Assembly: GCF_900169275.1 (NCBI RefSeq)
Contig: NZ_FXZC01000003.1
Span: 124,001 to 188,000, forward strand
Direction: 5' to 3'
Length of the DNA stretch: 64,000 bases
Origin: Brevibacterium casei CIP 102111
GTDB lineage: Bacteria; Actinomycetota; Actinomycetes; Actinomycetales; Brevibacteriaceae
The notes beneath the pieces were generated by a model. It saw nothing but the letters and a program-made list of their open reading frames with translations. It did no database searches and was not told where the DNA came from. Each line of letters starts with the position of its first letter. Within the stretch, counting starts at the first letter, position 1. Below are positions 1 through 8,122 of the stretch, piece after piece. The position numbers and the translations under genes are program-made.

Positions 1-529
1 CCAGCACGCGCAGGGCCTTGGGGAGCGACGTGATGAGCTGTTCGGGGCGCGTGATGCGGTCGAAGAACGTCGACACCGGGCGGAACGCGTCATTGACGCT
101 CATGCTGGGATCCTGCGGGTTCTCAAGCTCCTGAAGCACGGGCCCCTGTCGCCTGGTCGCATAGGTGTCGCCGGGAAGAAGGAGCAGCGGGAGCCGATTC
201 ACTGTTGCCGTCGCGGCGGCCGTGACAAGGTTCATCGCTCCTGGGCCGATGGAAGCGGTCACGGCCAAGGTCTGTCGGCGAATACTGGCTTTCGCGAGGG
301 CAGTTCCCGCGTGGGCGAGAGCCTGCTCGTTGCGCCCTTGGATGAACGGCATCTCGTCGGCGTACTGGGCGAAGGCCTGGCTGAATCCGGCGACATTGCC
401 GTGTCCGAAGATCCCCGCTGCGGCGGGAATGAAACGCTGTCGGTGCCCATCGAGCACGGAATGCTGATTGATGAGGTAGCGCACGACGGCCTGGGCGACG
501 GTCAGTCGCACTGTCGGTTCGTTCTTCAT
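1..529 (-). CDS. iolD: IolD, 3D-trihydroxycyclohexane-1,2-dione hydrolase (N-terminal part, runs off window)
   Basis: IolD is a thiamine-diphosphate enzyme that hydrolytically opens the inosose-derived cyclic dione in myo-inositol catabolism. The first 176 residues are visible, starting MKNEPTVRLTVAQAVV and covering most of the pyrimidine-binding domain. The segment GRNEQALAHAG carries the conserved ThDP-activating glutamate (about residue 68). The following ASIGPGAMNLVTAA and LPLLLLPGDTYATRRQ stretches are characteristic of IolD rather than acetolactate synthase. The ATG has GGGAG 6 nt upstream. It lies 97 nt downstream of the aldehyde dehydrogenase gene on the same strand, so the two are probably one operon controlled by the divergent LacI regulator. 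The remaining coding sequence lies beyond the window edge. Confidence 0.88.
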   Translation of the reverse strand, partial: MKNEPTVRLTVAQAVVRYLINQHSVLDGHRQRFIPAAAGIFGHGNVAGFSQAFAQYADEMPFIQGRNEQALAHAGTALAKASIRRQTLAVTASIGPGAMNLVTAAATATVNRLPLLLLPGDTYATRRQGPVLQELENPQDPSMSVNDAFRPVSTFFDRITRPEQLITSLPKALRVL

Positions 530-626
530 AGGTGCTCCCTGTGGATTCGGATGGTGCTGTGCGATCGGGGGTGATGCGCTGTCAGCCGGTTGGGTCAGGT
601 CACTCACGTCGTCGTTGAGGTGGTGC

Positions 627-2075
627 TCACGATTGCCATGGCCTCCCGTGAAGGACGACCGTCTTCGCGTCGGTCATCTCCTCGACCGCAGCCCGTGGTC
701 CCTCTTTGCCGATGCCGCTGGCTTTGAGGCCTCCGTAGGGCATGAGATCGGCTCGCCACAAAGGCGTCCAGTTGATGTGGATGCTTCCGGCGTCGACGTC
801 GCGCATGTAACGAATGGCTGCATCGATGTCATTGGTGAAGATGCCTGCCGCGAGGCCGTAATCGGTCGTGTTCGCCAGAGCGATCGCGGTCTTCGTGTCC
901 GGTGCATCGGTCACTGCGACCGCAGGTCCGAAGATCTCCTCCTGCGCGAACGGCGAGTGGGGATCGACGCCGCTGACGATCGCGGGCTCGACGATGGCTC
1001 CGGATCGATCACCGCCGAGATCCAAGGATGCACCGTCCTCCACGGCGCGCAGGATGGATTCATGGACGCGCACTGCTTCGCGTTCGGAGATCAGGGTTCC
1101 GACGGTTGTCTCTGCTGCGCTCGGGTCACCGGTGCGGTGCTGGGCGACCTCGGTGCGAAGGGCATCGAGGAAGTCGCCGCGCACCGCTTCGTGGACGATG
1201 ACGCGTTGAACGGAGATGCAGACCTGTCCGGCGTTCGTGTAACCGCCGACTGCGACCGCTGCGGCAGCGAGTTGGATATCCGCATCCGGCAGAACCACGA
1301 CGGGAGCCGACGAACCCAGTTCGAGCGAGAGCTTCTTCACCCCTGCCAGTTCCGTGAGATGTCGACCGATTGCAGTCGACCCGGTGAAGGAGATCTTCCT
1401 GATCCTCTTGTCAGAGGTGAGCCTGTCGCCGATCGCTCCACCTGGTCCGGTGAGCACCGAGAGCACTCCTTCCGGAAGCCCCGCGTCGATGAAGCACTCG
1501 GCCAGAGCCAGCGCCGTCAGCGGTGTCGTGCTGGCGGGTTTGAGGATGACTGCATTGCCGGCGGCCAGCGCCGGGGCGATCTTGTGATTGACGAGGAGGG
1601 CCGGGTAGTTGAATGGGGTGATCGCAGCGACGATTCCGACGGGCTGTCTCAGGGTGAAACCGATCTTGTCTGGTCCGGTTCCCGGGTTGGCATCGAGCGG
1701 CAGGCTCTCGCCATAGAGCTGAGTCCCTTCGAACGCGGCCAAGCGGATGATCGATCCCGAACGACCGGCTTCCCCTCGTGCCTCTTTGAGAGTTTTGCCG
1801 TTCTCTGCCGAGAGCGTCTGTGCGATCTCCTCGGCTCGCTCATCTGCCAGTTCCGCGGCGCGCATGAGAATCGAGAAGCGTTCGTGTGCGGGGGTGGCGC
1901 GCCACGTCTCTGCCCCGTTGACGGCGGCTGCGATGGCCGCATCGACGTCATCGGCGTCGGCGATCGCACACTGTCCGACGACTCTGTTGTCGTAGGGCGA
2001 GACGATGTCGCGCACCGCCGCCTGCCCACTGGCAGCCTGCCACTGTCCGCCGATCAGCAACTCATGACGCTCCAT
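627..2075 (-). CDS. NAD(P)-dependent aldehyde dehydrogenase
   Basis: Full-length ALDH-superfamily enzyme (482 residues) that would oxidise an aldehyde to the acid (or acyl-CoA) with NAD(P). The oxyanion Asn lies in PFNYPALL (about residue 156), the cofactor-binding loop is FTGSTAIGR, the general-base Glu lies in LELGSSAP (about 252) and the nucleophile Cys in NAGQVCIS (about 286). It lacks the signature loops of methylmalonate-semialdehyde dehydrogenase (IolA/MmsA), so the substrate is not assigned; the neighbouring iolD suggests a semialdehyde of inositol or related sugar breakdown. A GTG lies 21 nt further upstream, but the ATG chosen here is preceded by GGAG at good spacing while the GTG has none. 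The promoter region carries two LacI-type operators. Confidence 0.85.
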   Translation of the reverse strand: MERHELLIGGQWQAASGQAAVRDIVSPYDNRVVGQCAIADADDVDAAIAAAVNGAETWRATPAHERFSILMRAAELADERAEEIAQTLSAENGKTLKEARGEAGRSGSIIRLAAFEGTQLYGESLPLDANPGTGPDKIGFTLRQPVGIVAAITPFNYPALLVNHKIAPALAAGNAVILKPASTTPLTALALAECFIDAGLPEGVLSVLTGPGGAIGDRLTSDKRIRKISFTGSTAIGRHLTELAGVKKLSLELGSSAPVVVLPDADIQLAAAAVAVGGYTNAGQVCISVQRVIVHEAVRGDFLDALRTEVAQHRTGDPSAAETTVGTLISEREAVRVHESILRAVEDGASLDLGGDRSGAIVEPAIVSGVDPHSPFAQEEIFGPAVAVTDAPDTKTAIALANTTDYGLAAGIFTNDIDAAIRYMRDVDAGSIHINWTPLWRADLMPYGGLKASGIGKEGPRAAVEEMTDAKTVVLHGRPWQS

Positions 2076-2119
2076 CGCGTACTCCAAACTTCTCACTTAA
2101 CTTCACTCGACACCTCATT

Positions 2120-2133
2120 TTGAACCGGTCCAA
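2120..2133. promoter_or_regulatory. LacI-family operator, copy 1
   Basis: TTGAACCGGTCCAA is a 14-bp inverted repeat with one mismatch around the CCGG centre typical of LacI/GalR operators. It lies about 45 nt upstream of the aldehyde dehydrogenase start. It shares 16 of 17 bases, including the flanking ATTT, with the copy 44 bp away. Confidence 0.75.
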
Positions 2134-2163
2134 CTTGATCGTGCAGTTCGCTGCGGAAGTATT

Positions 2164-2177
2164 TTGGACCGGTCCAA
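2164..2177. promoter_or_regulatory. LacI-family operator, copy 2 (perfect palindrome)
   Basis: TTGGACCGGTCCAA is a perfect 14-bp palindrome. Its centre is 44 bp from copy 1, about four helical turns, so one tetramer or two dimers could bind the same DNA face. It lies on the lacI side of the divergent promoter region, just before a GATAAT -10-like box at 2182-2187. Confidence 0.78.
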
Positions 2178-2303
2178 TAGGGATAATGCGAATTTAGTGT
2201 GACGCACCTCATGCTGTCAACCCCTGGTGTCGATCGCCCCCGGCAGTCGCCGTGGATCGCACCATTCCACAGAGGGAGTTCCCGCGTGTGTGAAGATGTT
2301 GTC

Positions 2304-3368
2304 ATGGCGAACATGGGGGCGAACTCTGCGTCGGGTCAGCGATCTCGGCCCACTATCCGCGACGTCGCCGCGCGCGCCGGAGTCTCGAAGTCGCTTGTCT
2401 CCCTGGCTTTCACAGATCCGCAGAAGGTCGGTCCGCAACGCCGAGAGCTCATTCTCGAAGCGGCTCAGGCGCTCGGCTACGAGCCGAACTTCTTGGCAAG
2501 GTCCTTGGCCAGGGACTCCGCCCCGTTCGTGGGCATACTCGTCGTCAATCTCCGTAATCCGATCTTCGCCGAAATCGCCGAAGCGGTGCGACAGGAGCTC
2601 GACCTCAACGGCGAGTACGGACTGATCACGAGCGCCGCGATCACCGGCTCGGACGATCCCCCCGACAGCTACGGTCGCATCGACCCGCGGGTGATCCGCA
2701 TGCTGCAGGATCTGCGGCCGAAGGCGCTCATCGTCGTCGGAACCGTGCCGGAGCATGAGGATATGTTCCGAGGAATCCCCACGGTGTACGCCAGTGCGGC
2801 TCCCCGGCCGACCACAGAGTACTCCTCGGTGCGCATGGACGACGCGAAGGGCATGGAGCTCGCCGTTGACCATCTGGTCTCGCTCGGCCACACGAGTATC
2901 GGATTCATCGGCGGCCGAGGTGGTGATGTCTCCAGCGGTCGTGCTGTGGCCTTTGCTGACCAGATGGAGTCCCGCGGACTCGACCCACTGATCGAACCGG
3001 CAGGGTTCTCTGAAGTTGAGGGCTACCGAGCCGCGAACAGCCTTCTCGCACGCAACCATCCTCCGACCGCGATCGTCTGCGTCAACGACATCTCGGCGAT
3101 CGGGGCTCTCGCGGCCGCCGACGACGCCGGACTGACTGTGCCCGATGACCTCGCTGTGGTCGGGTTCGACAACATCCCGCTTGCCGCCCTCAATCGGATA
3201 TCTCTGACGTCCGTGGACCCGCAGAACCGTGAGATCGGGCGGCTCTCTGCTCAGGCCGTCCTCGATATACTCCGCACCCCGGACAACTGCGCTTCCGAAT
3301 CGCTCATCGCGCCCGGCCTGGTGATCCGCGGCTCGACGGTAAAAGGACCGGCGGCAGACAGGCCCTGA
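2304..3368 (+). CDS. LacI/GalR-family transcriptional regulator
   Basis: A 354-residue LacI-type repressor. The N-terminal helix-turn-helix and hinge (about residues 14-62, beginning PTIRDVAARAGVSKSLVS) precede a periplasmic-binding-protein-like effector domain (FVGILVVNLRNPIFAEIAEAV onward, ending VDPQNREIGRLSAQAVLDIL). The frame is open from further upstream, but the ATG at 2304 places the helix-turn-helix at the usual distance from the N-terminus. It is divergent from the aldehyde dehydrogenase-iolD genes, with two ACCGGT-centred operators between them. The simplest reading is a local repressor of inositol or related sugar breakdown that also regulates itself; the inducer cannot be read from sequence. 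Confidence 0.87.
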   Translation: MANMGANSASGQRSRPTIRDVAARAGVSKSLVSLAFTDPQKVGPQRRELILEAAQALGYEPNFLARSLARDSAPFVGILVVNLRNPIFAEIAEAVRQELDLNGEYGLITSAAITGSDDPPDSYGRIDPRVIRMLQDLRPKALIVVGTVPEHEDMFRGIPTVYASAAPRPTTEYSSVRMDDAKGMELAVDHLVSLGHTSIGFIGGRGGDVSSGRAVAFADQMESRGLDPLIEPAGFSEVEGYRAANSLLARNHPPTAIVCVNDISAIGALAAADDAGLTVPDDLAVVGFDNIPLAALNRISLTSVDPQNREIGRLSAQAVLDILRTPDNCASESLIAPGLVIRGSTVKGPAADRP

Positions 3369-3408
3369 CTCCGTGCGACGTCCACGAGGCAGGCGCGGAA
3401 TCAGCGGG

Positions 3409-4188
3409 CTAGACCTCGTGCCGCGCGACCTCCTCGGCGAGGATCTGCGGCCAGGAGACGAGGTCGGTCGGGGTGGTGGCGACGGTGAGCCGGGACTCGG
3501 GCAGCAGCGCATGCAGGCCCTGTGCGGTCGCCAGCGGATGGGAGGGGTCGTCGACCCAGGCGAGGATCCGCGTCGGAATCGCGTGCCCCTCGAGTCGTGC
3601 GGGATCGGGCAGGTCGCTGCCGGCGGCACCGCGCAGGACCGCGGGAAGGAGCGGCAGCGGCACCTCAGGTCGGGTGCTCGGCGCGTCGGCGAGCGTCGGC
3701 GGCTGCGGAGTGAGGGCACTGGCTGCGAGGTACTCATCGAAGCCGCCGCCCTCGATGAGATCCGCCGCCTGTCGATAGACCTCGGCCTTGGCCGGACGCG
3801 TCTCCCATGCAGTCGGGGGCACGACGAGGGTGAGTCCCGAGAAGCGGTCGGGGTCGAGGAGGAGAGCGTGGAGGAGGGTGGCAGCGCCCATCGAGGGTCC
3901 GACGCCGTGGACCCGCTCCCCGGGGAAGTGGATGTCGAGGAGGGCGAGAAGGTCTTCGGCCAGGCTCGGCCACCGATAGTCCTCGGCGACCGGCCGGCCC
4001 GTCGAGAGTCCGTGTCCGCGGGCGTCGTAGCGCAGCAGCCGGGTTCCGCTCAGCCCCACCCCGAGATCGAGCTGAAGCACCCTGTCGCGCGCCCGGGATG
4101 AGGTGAGTCCGTGGAGCTGGACGACGGGGGCGCCGCCTTCATCGGAGAGCTCCGCGGCGATGTCAGCACCATCGAGACGATGAATCAC
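3409..4188 (-). CDS. alpha/beta-hydrolase fold protein, catalytic His not apparent
   Basis: A 259-residue alpha/beta-hydrolase-like protein. The oxyanion region is VVQLHGLTSS, followed by RYDARGHGLS, and the nucleophile elbow is GVGPSMGAAT (Ser about residue 99). The acid loop may be ILAWVDDPSHPL. At the C-terminus, where this family usually has a GH motif, the sequence reads TVATTPTDLVSWPQ without histidine, so activity is uncertain. The frame opens with a GTG at 4227, but that start has no ribosome binding site and lies on top of the divergent promoter; the GTG at 4188 follows GGAGG and is preferred. It is divergent from the condensation-GNAT gene, 53 nt away. Substrate unknown. Confidence 0.7.
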   Translation of the reverse strand: MIHRLDGADIAAELSDEGGAPVVQLHGLTSSRARDRVLQLDLGVGLSGTRLLRYDARGHGLSTGRPVAEDYRWPSLAEDLLALLDIHFPGERVHGVGPSMGAATLLHALLLDPDRFSGLTLVVPPTAWETRPAKAEVYRQAADLIEGGGFDEYLAASALTPQPPTLADAPSTRPEVPLPLLPAVLRGAAGSDLPDPARLEGHAIPTRILAWVDDPSHPLATAQGLHALLPESRLTVATTPTDLVSWPQILAEEVARHEV

Positions 4189-4229
4189 GTGCCCTCCCGG
4201 CTGTCGGCCCACTGCGGTGCCTCTCACGT

Positions 4230-4235
4230 TAGAGT
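4230..4235 (+). promoter_or_regulatory. -10 box of a leaderless promoter (condensation-GNAT gene)
   Basis: TAGAGT lies exactly 6 nt before the ATG at 4242, so transcription would begin at or next to the start codon. The complementary strand reads TACTCT and could serve the divergent hydrolase. Confidence 0.55.
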
Positions 4236-4241
4236 AGCGGC

Positions 4242-5981
4242 ATGCGTCTGACCAACGTGTCTCACCTGCGGCTGCCCTTCGGTCGTCTCTACGGCTACGA
4301 CGTCGAGGCGGGTCCCCCCGAACGCCGGCTGCCGATCTCGTTCGACCAGCGCCGCCACGTCTCAGCGGGGTCGAGACCCGGCTCGTGGATGGCGCTGTCC
4401 CTGCAGCTGCCCGGCGACGTCGACCGCGACGACCTCGCGTCCGCGTGGTGGGCGGTGATGGAACGCCACGGCACGCTGCGGTCGGCCTTCTCCACCGACG
4501 AATCCGGTGAGCTCGCCCTCGGCGAGATCGCGCTCCTCTCCGGTCGCTGGCGAGAACACCCCATCGCCCAGGGCCAGGCCGTCAACGACGCCCTGCGCGA
4601 GGTGCTCGATGAGGCGTGCACCCCCTTCGCCCGCCCGTCCCATCGTCTCTGCGTCCTCGAGACCGCTGCCGGATCGACGGTCATCATCGGCGCCGACCAC
4701 GCCCACGTCGACATGTGGTCGATGCTCGTCATCGCCCGCGACCTCCTCTCGGCGCTGGCCGCGATCTCCTCCGGTGTCGCCCCGGCCCTCGACGCCGCCC
4801 CCGAGTTCGCCGAGCACACGGCTGCCCTGTCCGAGCCCGGTCCCCCGCCGCCCGAGGTGAGCAGGCGGTGGCGCGAGATCCTCGAGGCCGGTGACGGGTT
4901 CATGCCGCGCTTCCCCCTCCCCCTCGGTGAGGCCGCCGCCCACCTCGAACGCGTCGAGGTCCGCGATGTCTTCGACGTCCACTCCTCGGCCGCGTTCTCC
5001 GCGCAGGCGCGAGCCGACGGCGTTTCGACGCTCACCCTGGCGCTCTCGGCGATGGCGGAGGTCACCCGCACGGTCAGCGGCGCCCCGCTGCGCGCGGTCT
5101 TCCCCGTCCACAGCCGCTTCGAGGAGAAGTGGAACGACGCCGTCGGCTGGTTCATCACGAACTCCGTCCTCGAAGTCACCGATCCCGCCCCGCAGGCGAC
5201 TTCCCGGTCGGTGCGCGAGGCCATCGAACTCGGTTCGCATCCCCTCGCCGAGGTGCTCGCCCCGTGGGGCGGCATGCCCGAGGCCCCGGGGATGTTCGCG
5301 ATCTCGTGGCTCGACCTGCGCAGGCTTCCGGTGCGGATCGACTCGACGGGGCTCGATGCCCAGTACGTCGGGGCGACGATCCGCACCGACGGGGTGATGC
5401 TGTGGTTCATCCTCGACGAGAACGGTCTTCACCTGCGCTGCCGGTATCCCGACACCGAGGAGGCACGGGCGAACGTCGGCGGGTGGCTCGACGCCCTCGT
5501 CGCACGGATGCAGGACATCGCCGCCCACTCGGTCGGCGATGTCCTCGACGTCGACGGTGAGCAGTTCCGGGTCTCCCGAGCGAAGCGCGCCGATGTCCCC
5601 GCGATCCTCGACCTCCTCGGCGAGGAGATGCCGAGCACGGAGGTGCGCGACCGCCTCCACGCGGCGATCACCCGTGACCGCTCGCACTACCTCGCCGTCG
5701 TCCGGGACGCATCCGGTGCGGTGGTCGGGACGATGGAGCTCACCTTCGTTCCCGGGTTCTCCCAGGGCGGGACGCTGCGCCTCGAGGTCGCCGGCTTCCG
5801 CGCGATCACCTCCGACATCGGAGCGGCGATGCTCCGGTGGGTCCACGAGCAGGGGATCAACCGCGGCGCGGACCTCACCCAGATGACAACCGAGGTCGAC
5901 CGCGAACTCGTCACCGACCTCGGCTACACCCCGGAACAGGGTCGCTTCGTCCTTCGTCTGAGTGACGACTCCGATGGCTGA
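4242..5981 (+). CDS. condensation-domain/GNAT acetyltransferase fusion protein
   Basis: A 579-residue two-part protein. Residues about 30-430 look like a stand-alone condensation (C/PapA-like) domain: RHGTLRSAF near residue 75, an active-site motif DHAHVDM at 152-158 (the catalytic H-x-x-x-D kept, the usual leading His replaced by Asp and the final Gly by Met), and a C-terminal half with VFPVHSRF and VGWFITNS resembling the DFGWG side of the fold. Residues about 438-579 (FRVSRAKRADVPAILDLLGEEMP onward) resemble a GNAT N-acetyltransferase. There is no carrier protein or adenylation gene nearby. It overlaps the next membrane-protein gene by 8 nt (ATGGCTGA), implying coupled translation. A role in acylating a lipid or peptide is inference. 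Confidence 0.72.
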   Translation: MRLTNVSHLRLPFGRLYGYDVEAGPPERRLPISFDQRRHVSAGSRPGSWMALSLQLPGDVDRDDLASAWWAVMERHGTLRSAFSTDESGELALGEIALLSGRWREHPIAQGQAVNDALREVLDEACTPFARPSHRLCVLETAAGSTVIIGADHAHVDMWSMLVIARDLLSALAAISSGVAPALDAAPEFAEHTAALSEPGPPPPEVSRRWREILEAGDGFMPRFPLPLGEAAAHLERVEVRDVFDVHSSAAFSAQARADGVSTLTLALSAMAEVTRTVSGAPLRAVFPVHSRFEEKWNDAVGWFITNSVLEVTDPAPQATSRSVREAIELGSHPLAEVLAPWGGMPEAPGMFAISWLDLRRLPVRIDSTGLDAQYVGATIRTDGVMLWFILDENGLHLRCRYPDTEEARANVGGWLDALVARMQDIAAHSVGDVLDVDGEQFRVSRAKRADVPAILDLLGEEMPSTEVRDRLHAAITRDRSHYLAVVRDASGAVVGTMELTFVPGFSQGGTLRLEVAGFRAITSDIGAAMLRWVHEQGINRGADLTQMTTEVDRELVTDLGYTPEQGRFVLRLSDDSDG

Positions 5982-7095
5982 GTCCGCACCCCGCCGAGGC
6001 GGTCCCCGGCTTCTCACCACGGGTCGCGGCCGGGGTGAGGCACCGCTGACGCTGAGGTCACCGCAGACCCGCCTCGAATCGCTGGCCACTCGCTTCGCAG
6101 TCGTCGCCTTCGTCCTCACCGCGATCGTCGTCGTCCTCGTCATGGCCGGACAACGGCTGCCGCTCGGCGGGGCCGACTCGCTCGGAGCCCTCGCGGCGTG
6201 GCCCGCCTCCGTCGCGTCCGGGCTCGGGTTCGCCCTCTCCTATCTGCGCAGCAGCAGACGGCCCGATCTCGCATGGCGGCGGAGGCTGCCATGGGTCAAG
6301 CGCATCATCGACCTCATCGCCCTGATCTCAGCGGTGGCAATGGTGGCGAGCATCATCGTCCACGCCGTCTTCCAGGTCTTCCAGCTCGGTTTCCGCGGGC
6401 TCACGGTCGATCCGCTCGGCGGCGCCGCACTCGCCGGGGCGGCCGCGGCGGCGTGCGCCTATTTCGCGGTGATCATCGCCGACGAGGTGACGAGTGTCGT
6501 CGTCGTCAGCCTCGTCGTCGCCGATCTGTTCCTCGGCACACTGGCGAGTATGATCCAGTCCCCGGAGGCCACGTGGTGGCAGTTCCACTTCTCCCGTCTG
6601 GGCAACGACACGGGAATCAACGGGTACCAGTTCAACATCTCGCTGCAGATCGCCGGCCTCCTGCTCACCACGCTCGCCAACCACATCGGGCACGACATCG
6701 CCCTGGGGCTGCGCCACCGCGGCATCCGCGACCCTCGCCGCATCACGATCCTCACCTGGGAATTCGCTGCCATCGGCATCTGCATGATCGTCGTCGGCTC
6801 GGTCCCCGACGCGGTGAACTTCCCCGTCCACGTCAGCGCCGGGGCGGGCATGGTCGTCTCCTTCCTCGCCTTCTTCCTCACGCTGCTCCGACTCGCGCCG
6901 GGTCTGCCGAAGGACTTCACCGCCACATCGTTCGTGGTCGTCGCCGCCGTCGCCGCAGCCATCCTCCTCTGGGTGCCCCTGGGCTACTACAACCTCACCG
7001 GGATGGAGACCATGGCAGCCGGTGTGCTGTTCGCGTGGCTCTTCCTCCTCGCCCGCACGACCCAGGCGTATGCGGAGGAGCCGACCACCGGCTGA
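5974..7095 (+). CDS. unrecognised multi-pass membrane protein coupled to the condensation-GNAT gene
   Basis: A 373-residue protein with about nine or ten hydrophobic segments after a basic N-terminal region of some 40 residues (first segment RFAVVAFVLTAIVVVLVMAG, last near METMAAGVLFAWLFLLA). Loops between segments are short, and a soluble-looking stretch (QFHFSRLGNDTGINGYQFNI) precedes segment six. The overall pattern recalls DUF998-like integral membrane proteins, but the family is not assigned. An in-frame GTG at 5962 is an alternative start; the ATG is chosen because its ATGGCTGA overlap with the upstream stop is a common coupling arrangement. Co-expression with the condensation-GNAT protein suggests that its product or substrate is membrane-associated. 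Confidence 0.7.
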   Translation: MAESAPRRGGPRLLTTGRGRGEAPLTLRSPQTRLESLATRFAVVAFVLTAIVVVLVMAGQRLPLGGADSLGALAAWPASVASGLGFALSYLRSSRRPDLAWRRRLPWVKRIIDLIALISAVAMVASIIVHAVFQVFQLGFRGLTVDPLGGAALAGAAAAACAYFAVIIADEVTSVVVVSLVVADLFLGTLASMIQSPEATWWQFHFSRLGNDTGINGYQFNISLQIAGLLLTTLANHIGHDIALGLRHRGIRDPRRITILTWEFAAIGICMIVVGSVPDAVNFPVHVSAGAGMVVSFLAFFLTLLRLAPGLPKDFTATSFVVVAAVAAAILLWVPLGYYNLTGMETMAAGVLFAWLFLLARTTQAYAEEPTTG

Positions 7096-7363
7096 CCGCC
7101 GTCGGCACGCCCCACCGCGCCCACCGGCACACCCCACCCACGGCCACACCCGACCCCCGACGCGCGCCACCCACGGCCTCGATTCACTGTCCGCCGGATG
7201 CATCGGGTCGCGACCCGACCGATCCGGCGCAAACCGACTCGTCTGGTCCCGATCGCTCGGATCGCGAACCGACGACTCCCCTCGAAACGGACTCATCTCA
7301 CCCGGATGCGCTCTCCGGTCTACAATCTCCTTCGGATCCTGTCCTTGAGAACTGGAGTGCTCC

Positions 7364-7792
7364 ATGCCCGACTGGCTCGTCATCGTCCTCTCGATCGTCG
7401 CCGGTCTGCTCCTCCTCTGGGTCGCCCTCATCGCCGTCCTCTGGGTCCAGTCGCGCCGCATGGGTCGGTCGGTCGACTGGAAGGAGATCGTCCGCCTCGT
7501 CCCCGACGTGCTGCGCCTGGTCAAACGCTTGGCGACGGACCCGCGGACACCTCGGGGAACACGCTGGATGCTCGGCGGCCTGCTCGTCTACCTCGCGCTG
7601 CCGATCGATCTCGTCCCGGACTTCATCCCCGTCCTCGGCTACGCCGACGATGCCGTCGCGATCGCCCTCGTCCTCCGGTGGGCGATCGGCCATGCCGGTC
7701 TCGAAAGCGTCGAGCGGCACTGGCCCGGCACCGAGGCGGGACTGCAGAGCCTGCTGACACTGACCGGTGCGGCGCGGCGCAACCGAAGGTGA
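7364..7792 (+). CDS. YkvA-like DUF1232 membrane protein
   Basis: A 142-residue protein with one N-terminal transmembrane helix (about residues 4-26) and a DUF1232 core whose hallmark YLALPIDLVPDFIP is followed by VLGYADDAVAIALVL. The molecular function of this family is not established. GGAG lies 8 nt before the ATG and a TACAAT -10-like box is at 7321-7326 in the preceding 268-nt intergenic stretch, which is GC-rich and otherwise shows nothing recognisable. The basic C-terminal tail (GAARRNRR) is short. Confidence 0.82.
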   Translation: MPDWLVIVLSIVAGLLLLWVALIAVLWVQSRRMGRSVDWKEIVRLVPDVLRLVKRLATDPRTPRGTRWMLGGLLVYLALPIDLVPDFIPVLGYADDAVAIALVLRWAIGHAGLESVERHWPGTEAGLQSLLTLTGAARRNRR

Positions 7793-7806
7793 CACGCGCG
7801 CGAAAA

Positions 7807-7842
7807 AGGCCCCTCCCTGATGGAACACCAGGTGAGGGGCCT
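7807..7842 (-). terminator. intrinsic terminator of the tRNA-Thr/tRNA-Met unit
   Basis: Arms AGGCCCCTC (7807-7815) and GAGGGGCCT (7834-7842) pair perfectly, with CCTG/CAGG continuing the inner stem. On the minus strand the hairpin is followed by five T residues, the classic layout downstream of tRNA-Met. Confidence 0.85.
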
Positions 7843-7848
7843 ATCGAG

Positions 7849-7922
7849 TAGCGCGGGGGAGGCTCGATCTCCCGACCTCACGATTATGAGTCGTGCGCTC
7901 TAACCAGCTGAGCTACCGCGCC
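7849..7922 (-). tRNA. tRNA-Met (anticodon CAT)
   Basis: A 74-nt cloverleaf without encoded CCA. The acceptor stem is GGCGCGG/CCGCGCT with one G-U pair, the D-arm contains GCTCAGCTGGTTAGAGC, the anticodon loop is CTCATAA giving CAT, and the T-arm contains GGTTCGA-like GATCGAGCC. It lacks initiator hallmarks (three G-C pairs above the anticodon), so it is read as elongator Met; a tRNA-Ile2 with modified C34 cannot be excluded. It follows tRNA-Thr on the same strand. Confidence 0.9.
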
Positions 7923-7957
7923 TCGATCGCATGCGTCGCGTTTTCACGCGGCACGAG

Positions 7958-8030
7958 AGCCCCGAAAGGGAATCGAACCCTTGACCTTCTCCTTACCATG
8001 GAGATGCTCTGCCGACTGAGCTATCGGGGC
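7958..8030 (-). tRNA. tRNA-Thr (anticodon GGT)
   Basis: A 73-nt cloverleaf. The acceptor stem GCCCCGA/TCGGGGC is perfect and the discriminator is T. The anticodon stem-loop is TCTCC-ATGGTAA-GGAGA, giving GGT, and the T-loop contains GGTTCGATTCC. It is the first gene of a two-tRNA unit with tRNA-Met. Confidence 0.95.
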
Positions 8031-8122
8031 AACAGGTAAGAATTTACACGGCTGAGCGCGACCGGGGCAAATCCGCTCCCGGTGACCTCACTCACAGACC
8101 GTCGTCCGCCGTCCCCACCGGT

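Noticed and set aside
627..2075. Assignment as IolA/MmsA methylmalonate-semialdehyde dehydrogenase
   Set aside because: Its active-site neighbourhood (LELGSSAP, NAGQVCIS) is that of general aldehyde dehydrogenases, so only the family is named.
615..2123. Long open frame antisense to the aldehyde dehydrogenase (about 500 codons)
   Set aside because: Shadow of a high-GC coding strand; its translation has no family features, while the minus-strand frame has full ALDH motifs. The same applies to long antisense frames over most genes here.
7096..7363. Small gene in the GC-rich gap before the YkvA-like gene
   Set aside because: Frames exist but have Arg/Pro-rich, low-information translations and no ribosome binding site or conserved motif.
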